The notes beneath the pieces are model-generated. The model ran no database searches. It saw nothing but the letters and a program-made list of their open reading frames with translations, and had not been told where the DNA came from. A DNA stretch of 64,000 nt from CAWAYR01 sp050250955 (GTDB taxonomy: Bacteria > Acidobacteriota > Vicinamibacteria > Vicinamibacterales > UBA2999): assembly GCA_050250955.1 (NCBI GenBank), contig JBFWNR010000005.1, positions 62,001-126,000 of the forward strand, given 5' to 3'. Below are positions 41,789 to 50,478 of this stretch, one piece after another. The position numbers were made by a program, and so were the translations under genes. How positions within the stretch are numbered: the stretch's first letter is position 1; every line of letters begins with the position of its first letter.

Positions 41789-42465
41789 ACGCCGGTCGGC
41801 CGGACCAGCCGGCGCATCTCGTCGGCGGGCACCAGCTCCACCCGATCGCCTTCCCGGATGCGACCGCCGACCTCCACCGACGCGTTGAGCGCCAGGGTCC
41901 CGCCGAAGCGGCGGACGATCGACTTCAGGACCTCCGGATCGCGTGCGCCGCTGTCGGGATCGACCGTCGTCATCACGCAGCGCCCGCGCAGGTCGGCCAG
42001 GGCGACGAGGACGTCGCCGATGCGCAGCCCGGCTCCTTCCCAGCTCCGCTCGGCCAGTCCATCGACGCCGCCGACGACCAGGTTGGGGCGCAGGCGCCGG
42101 CCGTCGTAGCCGAAGGCGGCGACGGCCCCGTCGGTCGCCACCAGCAGCGGCAGGATGTCGAAGAGGCCGGCGTCGGTCGGGACCAGCTGGCTGCCGGGGC
42201 CGGCGATGGCGGCCAGGGCCGCGGCCACTTCGGGGGCGTACCACGGCCGTTCGTCCACCACTACCTCGCCGTCGGGACCGGTGCGTGCGCGGTGTCCGAG
42301 CAGGGCGGCGTGGGTGCGCGCCGTCATCGTCCGGCCGCGCCCGTCCTCGACGTGGAGGCGGCGATCGCCGTCGATGCCACCGGCACCGAGCGTGGCCCCG
42401 ACCAGCCGTTCCCCGGCCATGGACTTCACCGGGTAGCGCCACAGTTCCGCGATGTACACCCCCAC
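41770..42465 (-). CDS. MOSC-domain protein
   Basis: The 231-aa product has the N-terminal beta-barrel (MGVYIAELWRYPVKSMAGERL) and C-terminal MOSC domain (PNLVVGG, WEGAGLRIGD, RGRCVMTTVDPDSG with the molybdenum-cofactor-binding cysteine). It resembles stand-alone YcbX/mARC-like proteins that reduce N-hydroxylated compounds with molybdenum cofactor. It overlaps the 3' end of greB, so the two transcripts are antisense there. Confidence 0.85.
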   Translation of the reverse strand: MGVYIAELWRYPVKSMAGERLVGATLGAGGIDGDRRLHVEDGRGRTMTARTHAALLGHRARTGPDGEVVVDERPWYAPEVAAALAAIAGPGSQLVPTDAGLFDILPLLVATDGAVAAFGYDGRRLRPNLVVGGVDGLAERSWEGAGLRIGDVLVALADLRGRCVMTTVDPDSGARDPEVLKSIVRRFGGTLALNASVEVGGRIREGDRVELVPADEMRRLVRPTGVQLTGS

Positions 42466-42483
42466 CTCCCAGCGGCCGCGCAG

Positions 42484-43599
42484 CTAGCCGGCGGCCTGTG
42501 AGGTGTGATTCCTGGCGAGGGCGCGGCGATACGCGGCCATGGTGCCGTCGACGAGCGCGCCGACGCCGAACTCGGCGGCCACCCGCGCCCGCCCGGCCTC
42601 GGCCATCCGTCGTCGCCCGGCCGCATCGCCGAGCATGCCGACGATCGCCTCGGCGAGCGGCGCCGACCGTCCGGGCGGCACCAGCACGCCGGTGACGCCG
42701 TCCTCGACGGCTTCCGGGATGCCGCCGGCCCGCGTGCCGACCACCGGCAGCCCGAGCGCCATCGCGTCGAGGACCGCCGAGCCCAGCCCCTCGGTGACCG
42801 AACTCATCACGAAGAGGTCGGCGCTGCGCGTCAGGCCGAGGACGTCGTCGCGGAACCCGGCCAGGACGACGTGCTTGTCGAGCCCGAGCTCGTGGATCTG
42901 GCGGGCCAGCGGCTCGCGCAGGTCGCCGTCGCCGAAGATCACCAGCTGGGCGTCGGCGACGTGGCGGCGCACCTCGGCCATCGCTTCGACGAGGAAGCGC
43001 TGGCCCTTGTGGTTGACCAGGGCGCCGACGTTGACGACGACCGGCGCGCCCTTGGGGAACCAGAACTCCTGGTGGATGTCGGCCGCCGGAGTCTTCGCCA
43101 CCCGCTCGACGTCGATGCCGTCGTGCACGACCACGACGCGCGACGCGGGGATGCCGTCGCGGACCAGGATGTCGCGGATCGCCGCCGACGCGGCGATGAA
43201 CAGTTCCACCTGGCGGTACTTCCAGCGCGAGAACGAGTGCTTCTGCAGGTGGAAATCCACCCGCCGCGAGGCGACCAGGCGCGGCCCGCCGCCGCGCGAC
43301 CCGAACGACAGCGCCATCGAGGCCATCGCCACGGCGTGCGGATCGTGCGCGTGGACGACGTCGGGGCGATACGACGCGACGATCTTCGAGAGCCGCCACG
43401 CCGAGGCCAGATCGACCTCCGAGCGCGGCGCCAGCGGCACCAGGTCGTCGCCCTCGCTGGCGCGCCGGTACAGCACGCCGTCCGGCTGGGCGACCAGCAC
43501 GGCCCGGTGGCCGCGCTCGCGCAGCCCGAGCACGGTCAGGAGGACCTGGTGCTGTCCGCCGCGCCAGGTGAGGGCGGTGTCGACGTGGAGTGAGTACAC
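42484..43599 (-). CDS. GT4-family glycosyltransferase
   Basis: The 371-aa product is a GT-B glycosyltransferase: N-terminal LHVDTALTWRGGQHQVLLT, central VVVHDGIDVERV, the C-terminal donor domain with NVGALVNHKGQRFLVEA, and SSVTEGLGSAVLDAMALGLPVVG (the EGLGxxxLEAMA-type motif). It probably adds a sugar to a lipid-linked glycan at the cytoplasmic face. The start is uncertain (GTG 43599 or 43608); both overlap the upstream GT2 gene by more than 60 nt, so their translation is coupled. Confidence 0.85.
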   Translation of the reverse strand: MYSLHVDTALTWRGGQHQVLLTVLGLRERGHRAVLVAQPDGVLYRRASEGDDLVPLAPRSEVDLASAWRLSKIVASYRPDVVHAHDPHAVAMASMALSFGSRGGGPRLVASRRVDFHLQKHSFSRWKYRQVELFIAASAAIRDILVRDGIPASRVVVVHDGIDVERVAKTPAADIHQEFWFPKGAPVVVNVGALVNHKGQRFLVEAMAEVRRHVADAQLVIFGDGDLREPLARQIHELGLDKHVVLAGFRDDVLGLTRSADLFVMSSVTEGLGSAVLDAMALGLPVVGTRAGGIPEAVEDGVTGVLVPPGRSAPLAEAIVGMLGDAAGRRRMAEAGRARVAAEFGVGALVDGTMAAYRRALARNHTSQAAG

Positions 43600-44333
43600 A
43601 GCTCCCACAACTTGGCGAACTTGAGCGCCACGTAGGTGGCGTTCAGCATGGAGATGACGAGGCCGGGGATCCCGTCGCGGATGCCGCCGCGCAGCAGGTA
43701 ATTGCGCAGGAAGGCCGCCGGCGGGTGCAGGGCGAGATCGATCCAGCCGGCGGTGCGGCCGTCCTCGTGCATCTGCCGCGCCGCCAGGGTCGTGTAGCGG
43801 TCCATCGTCTGCAGGTGATGCGACAGATCGCGGTAGGCGTGGTGACGCAGCTCGCCGCGCAGGTCGGCGGCCGGGCCGTCCACCGCCACCGACTCGTGGA
43901 CGTGCCGGCCGGTCCAGCGGCCGCGCCGCCGGTCGTAGAGACGCAGCTGGTAGTCCGGATACCAGTCGGTGGTCCGGATCCAGCGTCCGAGGTGGAACGT
44001 GACCCGCGGCACACGGTAGCCGGCCACCGCCGGTTCGTGCTGCAGCAGCTGGCGAATCTCGGCGGCCAGTTCCGGCGAGACGCGCTCGTCGGCGTCGAGC
44101 GACAGGATCCAGTCGTGCGCAGCGGCGTCGGCGGCGTGGTTCTTCTGGGCGACGTAGCCCGGCCACGGCCGGACGATGACCCGCTCGGTGAAGCGTCGGG
44201 CGATGGCCGCCGTGTCGTCGGTGCTCTCCGAGTCGACGACGACGATCTCGTCGGCCCACGCCACCGACTCGAGCGCGGCGGCCAGATTGGCCGCCTCGTC
44301 GCGGGTGATGACCGTCACCGACAGCTTCGGCAC
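43536..44333 (-). CDS. GT2-family glycosyltransferase (WaaE-like)
   Basis: The 265-aa product starts with the GT-A motif MPKLSVTVITRDEAANL, has the sugar-nucleotide Asp motif LSLDADERV, and a C-terminal membrane-associated region (YVALKFAKLWEL). The pattern matches WaaE/KdtX-like transferases that glycosylate lipopolysaccharide core. The last 64 nt overlap the start of the GT4 gene. It probably belongs to envelope-glycan synthesis with that gene. Confidence 0.85.
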   Translation of the reverse strand: MPKLSVTVITRDEAANLAAALESVAWADEIVVVDSESTDDTAAIARRFTERVIVRPWPGYVAQKNHAADAAAHDWILSLDADERVSPELAAEIRQLLQHEPAVAGYRVPRVTFHLGRWIRTTDWYPDYQLRLYDRRRGRWTGRHVHESVAVDGPAADLRGELRHHAYRDLSHHLQTMDRYTTLAARQMHEDGRTAGWIDLALHPPAAFLRNYLLRGGIRDGIPGLVISMLNATYVALKFAKLWELCTHSTSTPPSPGAADSTRSS

Positions 44334-44370
44334 GGCCCGCAGTGTATTACGGGCCGGTGCCGCCGGGACG

Positions 44371-46032
44371 CTACTGCTGGCGCTGCTGCTGTTGCTGCTG
44401 CTGGCCCGTGGTGAAGCCGCCGCCGCCCTGGATCACGGTGACCCCGCCGCCGCCCTGGAGCGGCGCCACCTGCGCCGTCTCGTAGTCGACCACCGACTTC
44501 AGGTAGTCGATGAGCGCCTGCAGTTCGTTGTTGCGGGCCTGGATGAGATCGCGCTGCGCCTGCAGGACGAAGAAGCTGGTGGTCATCCCGGCCTGGAATT
44601 TCTTCTCCTCGGCCTCGAGCCGCTTCTCGGCCAGCGCCCGCGACGCCCGCGTCGCCTCGACGCGTTTGCTGTTGGCGGTCACCATGCGCGCCGACTCCCG
44701 GACCTCGGTGGCCACCCTGATCCGCGACGCGTCGAGCTGCTTGACCGCCTGCTGGTTCTGCAGCCGGGCCCGCGCCAGGTTGACCTCCTGCGCGTTGTAG
44801 CCGAGCGGGTAGCTGAGCTGCACCGCGAAGGTCCAGGCCGGAAAGTCGGAGCGGACGATGTTGCGCAGCACGTCGCTGAACGGCTTGGTGACGGTGCCGA
44901 CGATCGGCCCCGGGAAGCCGTCGCCGCGGACGAACTGGTCGCCGCCGATGCCGGTGGCGCTGTAGTTCACCTGGGCGCTGAGGTCGGGCAGGATCTGGTT
45001 GCGCAGGAAGCGAATCGTGACGTCGTTGGCCTCGAGGGTCTTCTGCGCCTGGACGATGTCGGTGCGCGCCGACAGCGCCTGGGCCGTCACCGCCTGCAGG
45101 TCGACGGCCACCGGCGCGAAGGCGGGCGCATCGGTGGGCGTGAGCCGGGTGTTCCACTCGTCGGCGGCGTGCTCGCCGTAGATGAGGCCGCGCAGCACGT
45201 CCTCGAAGCGGGCGATGGCGGCCTCGGCGAGGATGACGGCTTCCTCGCGCTGGGCCACCTCGGCCTCGGCCTGCACGATGTCGATCGGCGCCATGGTGCC
45301 GATCTCGACACGGGCCCGGTTCTCCTTGAGCGAGCGCTGCGCCAGTTCGAGCGACAGGCGCTGCACCTCGAGGCTGTTGATGGCGAACACCAGATCCCAG
45401 TAGGCGTTCTTGACCCGCCGTGTGGTGGTCGCGACCGCCTCGCTGACCTGCACTTCGGAGATCTCGCGGTTCTTGCGCGACACCTGCAGCTGCTGGCGGG
45501 TGCTGTCGATACGGAAGTTGCGCAGCAGCGGCTGGGTGAAGTTGGCCGACAGCGTCGAGCCGGTCTGCGGCGAGAAGTTGCTGAAGACGTTGTCGGTGGT
45601 GGCGCGGAAGTTGTCCCAGCCGATGCGGTAGCTCGATCCGCCCCACGGCAGGTTGGCGCCGAAGCCGAAGTTGTAGCTGGTCTGGGTGTTGGTGACCTTG
45701 GTCTGGCCGCCCGACAGGAAGCTGTTGACCGGGCTGTCGCGGTTGTCGCCCTGGAACAGCGTGTTGAAGCTGGGCGCCCAGTTGGCGCGGGCCTGCGCGA
45801 TGTTCTCGTCCTGGATGAGCGGGCTGATCCGCACCACCTCGAGGTCGGCGTTCTGCTTGAGCGCCAGTTCGACGGCATCGGTGATGCTCAAGCGGCGCTC
45901 GCCGCCGGGCGGCGGCTGGCCCGGCGCCGTGGCCGGTGTCTGGGCCTGAACAGGAGGCGCCCCGAAAACGGACAGGGCCGTCACCGCCCCGGCCAGCACC
46001 ATGCGACCGCTGAAACGTCGAATCCCGAACAT
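44371..46032 (-). CDS. TolC-family outer-membrane efflux protein
   Basis: The 553-aa product has a signal peptide (about residues 1-31, ending PPVQAQ), two outer-membrane efflux protein repeats (about 50-290 and 310-530), long alpha-helical coiled segments, and a C-terminal Gly/Gln-rich tail (GQQQQQQQRQQ). It should form the trimeric exit duct of a type I secretion or RND efflux system, but no inner-membrane transporter or periplasmic adaptor is adjacent. The start at 46032 places the signal peptide at the N-terminus. Confidence 0.86.
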   Translation of the reverse strand: MFGIRRFSGRMVLAGAVTALSVFGAPPVQAQTPATAPGQPPPGGERRLSITDAVELALKQNADLEVVRISPLIQDENIAQARANWAPSFNTLFQGDNRDSPVNSFLSGGQTKVTNTQTSYNFGFGANLPWGGSSYRIGWDNFRATTDNVFSNFSPQTGSTLSANFTQPLLRNFRIDSTRQQLQVSRKNREISEVQVSEAVATTTRRVKNAYWDLVFAINSLEVQRLSLELAQRSLKENRARVEIGTMAPIDIVQAEAEVAQREEAVILAEAAIARFEDVLRGLIYGEHAADEWNTRLTPTDAPAFAPVAVDLQAVTAQALSARTDIVQAQKTLEANDVTIRFLRNQILPDLSAQVNYSATGIGGDQFVRGDGFPGPIVGTVTKPFSDVLRNIVRSDFPAWTFAVQLSYPLGYNAQEVNLARARLQNQQAVKQLDASRIRVATEVRESARMVTANSKRVEATRASRALAEKRLEAEEKKFQAGMTTSFFVLQAQRDLIQARNNELQALIDYLKSVVDYETAQVAPLQGGGGVTVIQGGGGFTTGQQQQQQQRQQ

Positions 46033-46178
46033 TTTGCTGCGTCCCCCGTGTACGTCTGCCGGCGCGGCGGACCCGCCGCGCCCCCGGAACCGAGCAAGAA
46101 CATTGCCGCCCGACCGGCTGCGTGCGACTCCAGGATAGACGGCGCGGCGTGCGGAAGGGTTCTGCCGGTGGCGGGCCA

Positions 46179-46184
46179 TATACT
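46179..46184 (+). promoter_or_regulatory. -10 box (TATACT) 8 nt before pyrE
   Basis: With the ATG at 46193, transcription would start at or within a base of the start codon: a probable leaderless mRNA. No clear -35 box. Confidence 0.55.
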
Positions 46185-46192
46185 ACCGACCG

Positions 46193-46762
46193 ATGACCGC
46201 TCAGGACGTTTTGCAGCTGTTTCGCGACTCGGGCGCCTTCCTCGAGGGCCACTTCCGGCTGTCGTCAGGGCTGCACAGCCCGGGCTACCTGCAATGCGCG
46301 CTGGTGCTGCAGCACCCCGACCGCGCCGCGGCGCTCGGCGCGGGCATCGCCGCCGCCACCCGCGCGTGGAGCCCCACCGTGGTGCTGTCGCCGGCCCTGG
46401 GCGGCATCGTGATCGGCCACGAGGTGGGCCGGGCCCTGGGCGTCCGCGCCATCTTCGCCGAGCGCACCGAGGGCACGCTGGCCTTGCGCCGTGGCTTCAC
46501 GCTGTCGCCGGCCGACCGCGTGCTGGTCGTCGAGGACGTGCTGACCACCGGTGGCTCGACCCGCGAGACCATCGACGTCGCCACCGCGCACGGCGCCTCG
46601 GTGGTCGGCGCGGCGTCGATCATGGACCGCAGCGGCGGCCGGCACGGTCTGGCCGTGCCCTACGCGGCGCTGTGTCCGATGGACCTGCCGACCTATCCAC
46701 CCGACGCCTGCCCGCTCTGCGCCGCCGGGTCCGAGGCAGTCAAGCCGGGCTCGCGCCGGTAG
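46193..46762 (+). CDS. pyrE: Orotate phosphoribosyltransferase
   Basis: Adds PRPP to orotate to give OMP. The 189-aa product has the OPRT hood (EGHFRLSSGLHSPGYLQ), a substrate loop LALRRGFTL and the PRPP signature VLVVEDVLTTGGSTRE (about residues 106-121). It fits the compact bacterial type of OPRT with a CPLC segment near the C-terminus. It stands alone at the head of the truA-uppS-cdsA-dxr-rseP block, separate from the pyr operon at 6196-9650, which has its own OPRT-like gene. Confidence 0.93.
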   Translation: MTAQDVLQLFRDSGAFLEGHFRLSSGLHSPGYLQCALVLQHPDRAAALGAGIAAATRAWSPTVVLSPALGGIVIGHEVGRALGVRAIFAERTEGTLALRRGFTLSPADRVLVVEDVLTTGGSTRETIDVATAHGASVVGAASIMDRSGGRHGLAVPYAALCPMDLPTYPPDACPLCAAGSEAVKPGSRR

Positions 46763-46775
46763 CCGCGAGGCCACG

Positions 46776-47579
46776 GTGAGCGCCCGCGTCCGCACGCTGC
46801 GCCTTACCGTGGCGTACGACGGCGCCGACTTCGCGGGCTGGCAGCGCCAGGCCCGCCAGCGGACCGTGCAGGGCGAACTCGAAGCCGTCCTGGCGGCGAT
46901 CGAGGGCGGGCCGGTCCACGTCGCCGGCGCCGGCCGTACCGACGCCGGCGTCCATGCCGCCGCCCAGGTGGCCAGCGTCCGCCTGACGGCCGCGATCGCG
47001 CCCGACCGCCTGGTCCGGGCCTTCAACGCCACCCTGCCGGCCGACGTCCGGGTGATCGCCGCCGACGAGGTCGCCGATCGCTTCCACGCCCGGCTGCACG
47101 CCCGCGGCAAGACCTACCGCTACTTCGTCTGGCACGCGCCGATGGACCTGCCGCTGCTGCGTCGCGTCGCCTGGCACATCCCGCAGCGCCTGTCGGTGGC
47201 GGCGATGAGCGAGGCGGCGGCGGAGTTCGTCGGCGAGCACGACTTCGCGGCCTTCCAGGGCCAGGGCGCGACGGTGCGATCGACGATCCGGCGCGTCTCG
47301 GCGGTGCGCGTCGACAGCGGCGTGGCGCTGCCGGACTGGTGCGCCGCCGACGATCGCGGGCGCCTCGTCTGCCTGGAGGTGTCGGGAAACGGGTTCCTTC
47401 GCCACATGGTGCGCGCCATGGCCGGCACTCTCGTGCAGGTGGGCCGGGGGCGGATGCGCCGTGACGACGTCATCCGGGCGCTGGCCAGCGGCCGGCGGTC
47501 GGCCGCCGGTCCGACCGCGCCAGCCCACGGCCTGCACCTCTGGCGGGTGCACTACGCCGAGCCCGATCACCCGCCGTAA
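46776..47579 (+). CDS. truA: tRNA pseudouridine(38-40) synthase
   Basis: Converts uridines 38-40 in tRNA anticodon stems to pseudouridine. The 267-aa product has the TruA motif GAGRTDAGVHA containing the catalytic Asp (about residue 52), the N-terminal VAYDGADFAGWQRQ and the later GNGFLRHMVRAMAGTL. The start is GTG 13 nt after the pyrE stop. Confidence 0.96.
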   Translation: MSARVRTLRLTVAYDGADFAGWQRQARQRTVQGELEAVLAAIEGGPVHVAGAGRTDAGVHAAAQVASVRLTAAIAPDRLVRAFNATLPADVRVIAADEVADRFHARLHARGKTYRYFVWHAPMDLPLLRRVAWHIPQRLSVAAMSEAAAEFVGEHDFAAFQGQGATVRSTIRRVSAVRVDSGVALPDWCAADDRGRLVCLEVSGNGFLRHMVRAMAGTLVQVGRGRMRRDDVIRALASGRRSAAGPTAPAHGLHLWRVHYAEPDHPP

Positions 47580-47616
47580 CGTGCAGTAAGATGGGTCTTT
47601 ACCCTCGGCCGACTCC

Positions 47617-48408
47617 ATGGGACTCGATCAGCTCACGGCGTGGATTTCGCCCGGCGGCCCCGAAGAGGCGCTGGCCCGCCAGGTGATTCCGGAGCGGATC
47701 CCCCGCCACGTCGCCATCATCATGGACGGCAACGGCCGCTGGGCCGCGCAGCGCCACCTGCCCCGGGTGGAGGGGCATCGCGCCGGCATCGACGCCGTGC
47801 GCGACACGGTCGAGACCTCGGCCCGGCTCGGCCTCGACGTGCTCACGCTCTACGCCTTCTCGGTGGAGAACTGGAAGCGGCCGATCACCGAGGTCAGTGT
47901 GCTGATGGGCCTGCTGCGGCGCTACCTGCGCCTCGAGCTGGAGACGCTGCTCAAGAACGACATCCGCTTCCGCGCCATCGGCCGGCCCAACGAACTGCCC
48001 GACGACGTCTACGCCGAGCTGCTCGACGCCGAGGCCAAGACCCGTCACAACACCGGGATGCAGTTCAACATCGCCCTGAACTACGGCGGGCGGGCCGAGA
48101 TCGTCGACGCGGCGCGGCGGGCGATCGAGGCCGGCGTGTCGCCGTCGTCGCTCGACGAGAACCGCTTCGCCGAGTTCCTCTACACCGCCGGCCAGCCGGA
48201 TCCGGATCTGCTCATCCGCACCAGCGGCGAGATGCGCGTCAGCAATTTCCTGCTGTGGCAGATCGCCTATGCCGAGATCTGGGTCACCGACACCTTGTGG
48301 CCCGACTTCCGCTGTCAGCACCTGCTCGAAGCCGTGGTCGCCTACCAGAAGCGCGATCGCCGCTACGGCGGCATCGCATCGGTGCCGGTGGCGGCCGCCG
48401 CCAAGTGA
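47617..48408 (+). CDS. uppS: Undecaprenyl (isoprenyl) diphosphate synthase
   Basis: Makes the C55 lipid carrier for peptidoglycan and glycans. The 263-aa product has HVAIIMDGNGRWAAQR (substrate-binding Asp about residue 37) and the downstream YAFSVENWKRP and PDPDLLIRTSGEMRVSNF blocks of cis-prenyltransferases. TAAGAT at 47587-47592 may be a promoter. It precedes cdsA by about 30 bp. Confidence 0.95.
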   Translation: MGLDQLTAWISPGGPEEALARQVIPERIPRHVAIIMDGNGRWAAQRHLPRVEGHRAGIDAVRDTVETSARLGLDVLTLYAFSVENWKRPITEVSVLMGLLRRYLRLELETLLKNDIRFRAIGRPNELPDDVYAELLDAEAKTRHNTGMQFNIALNYGGRAEIVDAARRAIEAGVSPSSLDENRFAEFLYTAGQPDPDLLIRTSGEMRVSNFLLWQIAYAEIWVTDTLWPDFRCQHLLEAVVAYQKRDRRYGGIASVPVAAAAK

Positions 48409-48439
48409 CCTGGCGGCCGGGGGCACCCCTCCGAACTCC

Positions 48440-49222
48440 ATGACCCGGTTGGTGAGCGGCCTCGCGCTCGCGCTTGGCGCCCTGGCGCTCGTCTGGTGGC
48501 TGACCTCCACGCAGCTGCTGGTGGTGGCGCTGGTCGTTGCGGCGCTCGCGTTCGTCGAGTACGCGCGCCTGGCCCGTGCGGTGGGGGCGATGCTGCCGAC
48601 GGCGCCGGCGCTCGTCGCCACGCTGGCGGCCTGTGCTGCCGTGGTGACCCCGTGGCTGCACCTGCCGTCGGTGCTGGCGCTGGGCGTCCTGGCCGTGGCC
48701 GTGGCGCTCATGGCCGGCGGCCAGCACGGCGCCGGTCTCTTCCACGGCGCCACCGCCGGAATGCTGGCGCCGATCTACCTCGGTCTCCCGCTCGGCGCCC
48801 TGGCCGGGATCCACCAGGTGGCCGGCCGCGAAGGCGTCCTGACGGTGATTGCCACGGTGGCGGCGAGCGACACCTGCCAGTACTATTCGGGCCGCGCCTT
48901 CGGCCGCCGCGCCCTGGCTCCGACGATCAGCCCCAAGAAGACCGTCGAGGGGGCGATCGGCGGGTTGGTGCTGGCGCCGCTGGCGCTGCTGCTCATCGCC
49001 CGCTGGTGGCTGCCGGGCCTGTCGCCGCTGGCGGTGTGGGCAGCCGGCCTCGGCATCGTCGTCGCCGGCATCGCCGGCGACCTCTTCGAGTCGGCGCTCA
49101 AGCGCGCCGCGGGGGCCAAGGACAGCGGCACCCTGATACCCGGCCACGGCGGCGTGCTCGATCGCATCGACGCGCTGCTCTTCGCGGCGCCGCTCTTCTA
49201 CCTGCTGGTGCGGCTGGCATGA
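48440..49222 (+). CDS. cdsA: Phosphatidate cytidylyltransferase
   Basis: Forms CDP-diacylglycerol from phosphatidate and CTP for phospholipid synthesis. The 260-aa product has about six to seven membrane segments, the cytoplasmic PTISPKKTVEGAIGG block and the C-terminal CDS motif SGTLIPGHGGVLDRIDALLF. The start is the ATG at 48440, and the stop overlaps the dxr ATG. Confidence 0.93.
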   Translation: MTRLVSGLALALGALALVWWLTSTQLLVVALVVAALAFVEYARLARAVGAMLPTAPALVATLAACAAVVTPWLHLPSVLALGVLAVAVALMAGGQHGAGLFHGATAGMLAPIYLGLPLGALAGIHQVAGREGVLTVIATVAASDTCQYYSGRAFGRRALAPTISPKKTVEGAIGGLVLAPLALLLIARWWLPGLSPLAVWAAGLGIVVAGIAGDLFESALKRAAGAKDSGTLIPGHGGVLDRIDALLFAAPLFYLLVRLA

Positions 49223-50406
49223 CCCGCGTCGCCATCCTCGGCGCCACCGGATCGATTGGCACCAGCGCGCTGGCGGTGGCCGAGGCGCATCCCGATCGGG
49301 TCCGCGTCGTGGCGCTGGCTGCCGGGCAGAACGTGGCGCCGATGGCGGCGGCCGTGGCCCGGCACCGGCCAGTGGCGGTGTCGATGTCGAGCGGCGAGGC
49401 GCTCGCCCGGCTGCGCGAGGCCACCGCGGGGCTGCCGGCGGTGACCGGCGTCGGCGCCGAGGGGCTGGTCGCGGTGGCCACGCATCCCGACGTGGACCTG
49501 GTGCTGTGCGCCTCGAGCGGCACCCAGGCACTCGAGGCGGTGCTGGCTGCGATCGACGCCGGCAAGACCATCGCCCTGGCCAACAAGGAAGTGCTGGTGA
49601 TGGCCGGCGGGCTGGTGATGGACCGGGCGCGGGCCCGCCAGGTGGCCATCCTGCCGGTGGACAGCGAGCACAACGCCATCCACCAGTGCCTGCGCGGGCA
49701 CGATCCCCGCGAAGTGCGGCGGCTCATCCTCACCGCTTCGGGCGGCCCGTTTCGCGGCCGCACCCGCGCCAGCCTGGCCGAGGTGACGCCGGCCGACGCG
49801 CTGCGGCATCCCACCTGGCAGATGGGCCCGAAGATCACCATCGACTCGGCGACGCTGATGAATAAGGGCCTCGAGGTGATCGAGGCGCACTGGCTGTTCG
49901 GCATGCCGGCGGCGCAGATCGACGTGGTGGTACACCCCCAGTCGATCGTCCATTCGCTGGTGGAGTTCGCCGACGGGTCGATGCTGGCGCAGCTCGGCAC
50001 CACCGACATGCGGCTGCCGATCCAGTACGCCTTCTCCTACCCCGAGCGCTGGGCGGCGCCGGTGCCGTTTCTCGATCTGGCCCGCGCCGGCACACTGGAG
50101 TTCCTGCCGCCCGACTGGGACGAGTTCCCCTGTCTGCGGCTGGCCTTCCGGGCTCTGGACGCCGACCGCAGCCTGCCGATCGTCCTCAATGCATCCAACG
50201 AGGTCGCCGTCTCGTCTTTCCTGGCAGGGGCGCTGCCGTTCCCGGCCATCGCCGAGGTGATTGCCGCGACGATGGACGCCCACCGGGCGTCGCCGGTGGA
50301 CACGCTGGCCGCGGTGCGCGAGGTGGACGCCTGGGCGCGTGAGGCGGCGCAGGAGCTGGTCCGGGCGACGCCCGCCCGACGGGCGGGTCAAAAAGCGCTG
50401 AACTAG
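49219..50406 (+). CDS. dxr: 1-deoxy-D-xylulose-5-phosphate reductoisomerase
   Basis: First committed step of the MEP isoprenoid pathway. The 395-aa product has NADPH-binding GATGSIGTSAL, NKEVLVMAGGLVM, metal-binding PVDSEHNAIHQCL, ASGGPFRGRTRA and HPTWQMGPKITIDSATLMNK, all diagnostic. The ATG overlaps the cdsA stop by 4 nt. With uppS in the same run, it supplies precursors for the C55 carrier. Confidence 0.97.
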   Translation: MTRVAILGATGSIGTSALAVAEAHPDRVRVVALAAGQNVAPMAAAVARHRPVAVSMSSGEALARLREATAGLPAVTGVGAEGLVAVATHPDVDLVLCASSGTQALEAVLAAIDAGKTIALANKEVLVMAGGLVMDRARARQVAILPVDSEHNAIHQCLRGHDPREVRRLILTASGGPFRGRTRASLAEVTPADALRHPTWQMGPKITIDSATLMNKGLEVIEAHWLFGMPAAQIDVVVHPQSIVHSLVEFADGSMLAQLGTTDMRLPIQYAFSYPERWAAPVPFLDLARAGTLEFLPPDWDEFPCLRLAFRALDADRSLPIVLNASNEVAVSSFLAGALPFPAIAEVIAATMDAHRASPVDTLAAVREVDAWAREAAQELVRATPARRAGQKALN

Positions 50407-50478
50407 CCGGGTGGAGCCACATGCCTGTCGTATTGAAGGCGGAGCCTCGTTAGAATCGCAGAGAGGATCTTCGGTCTG

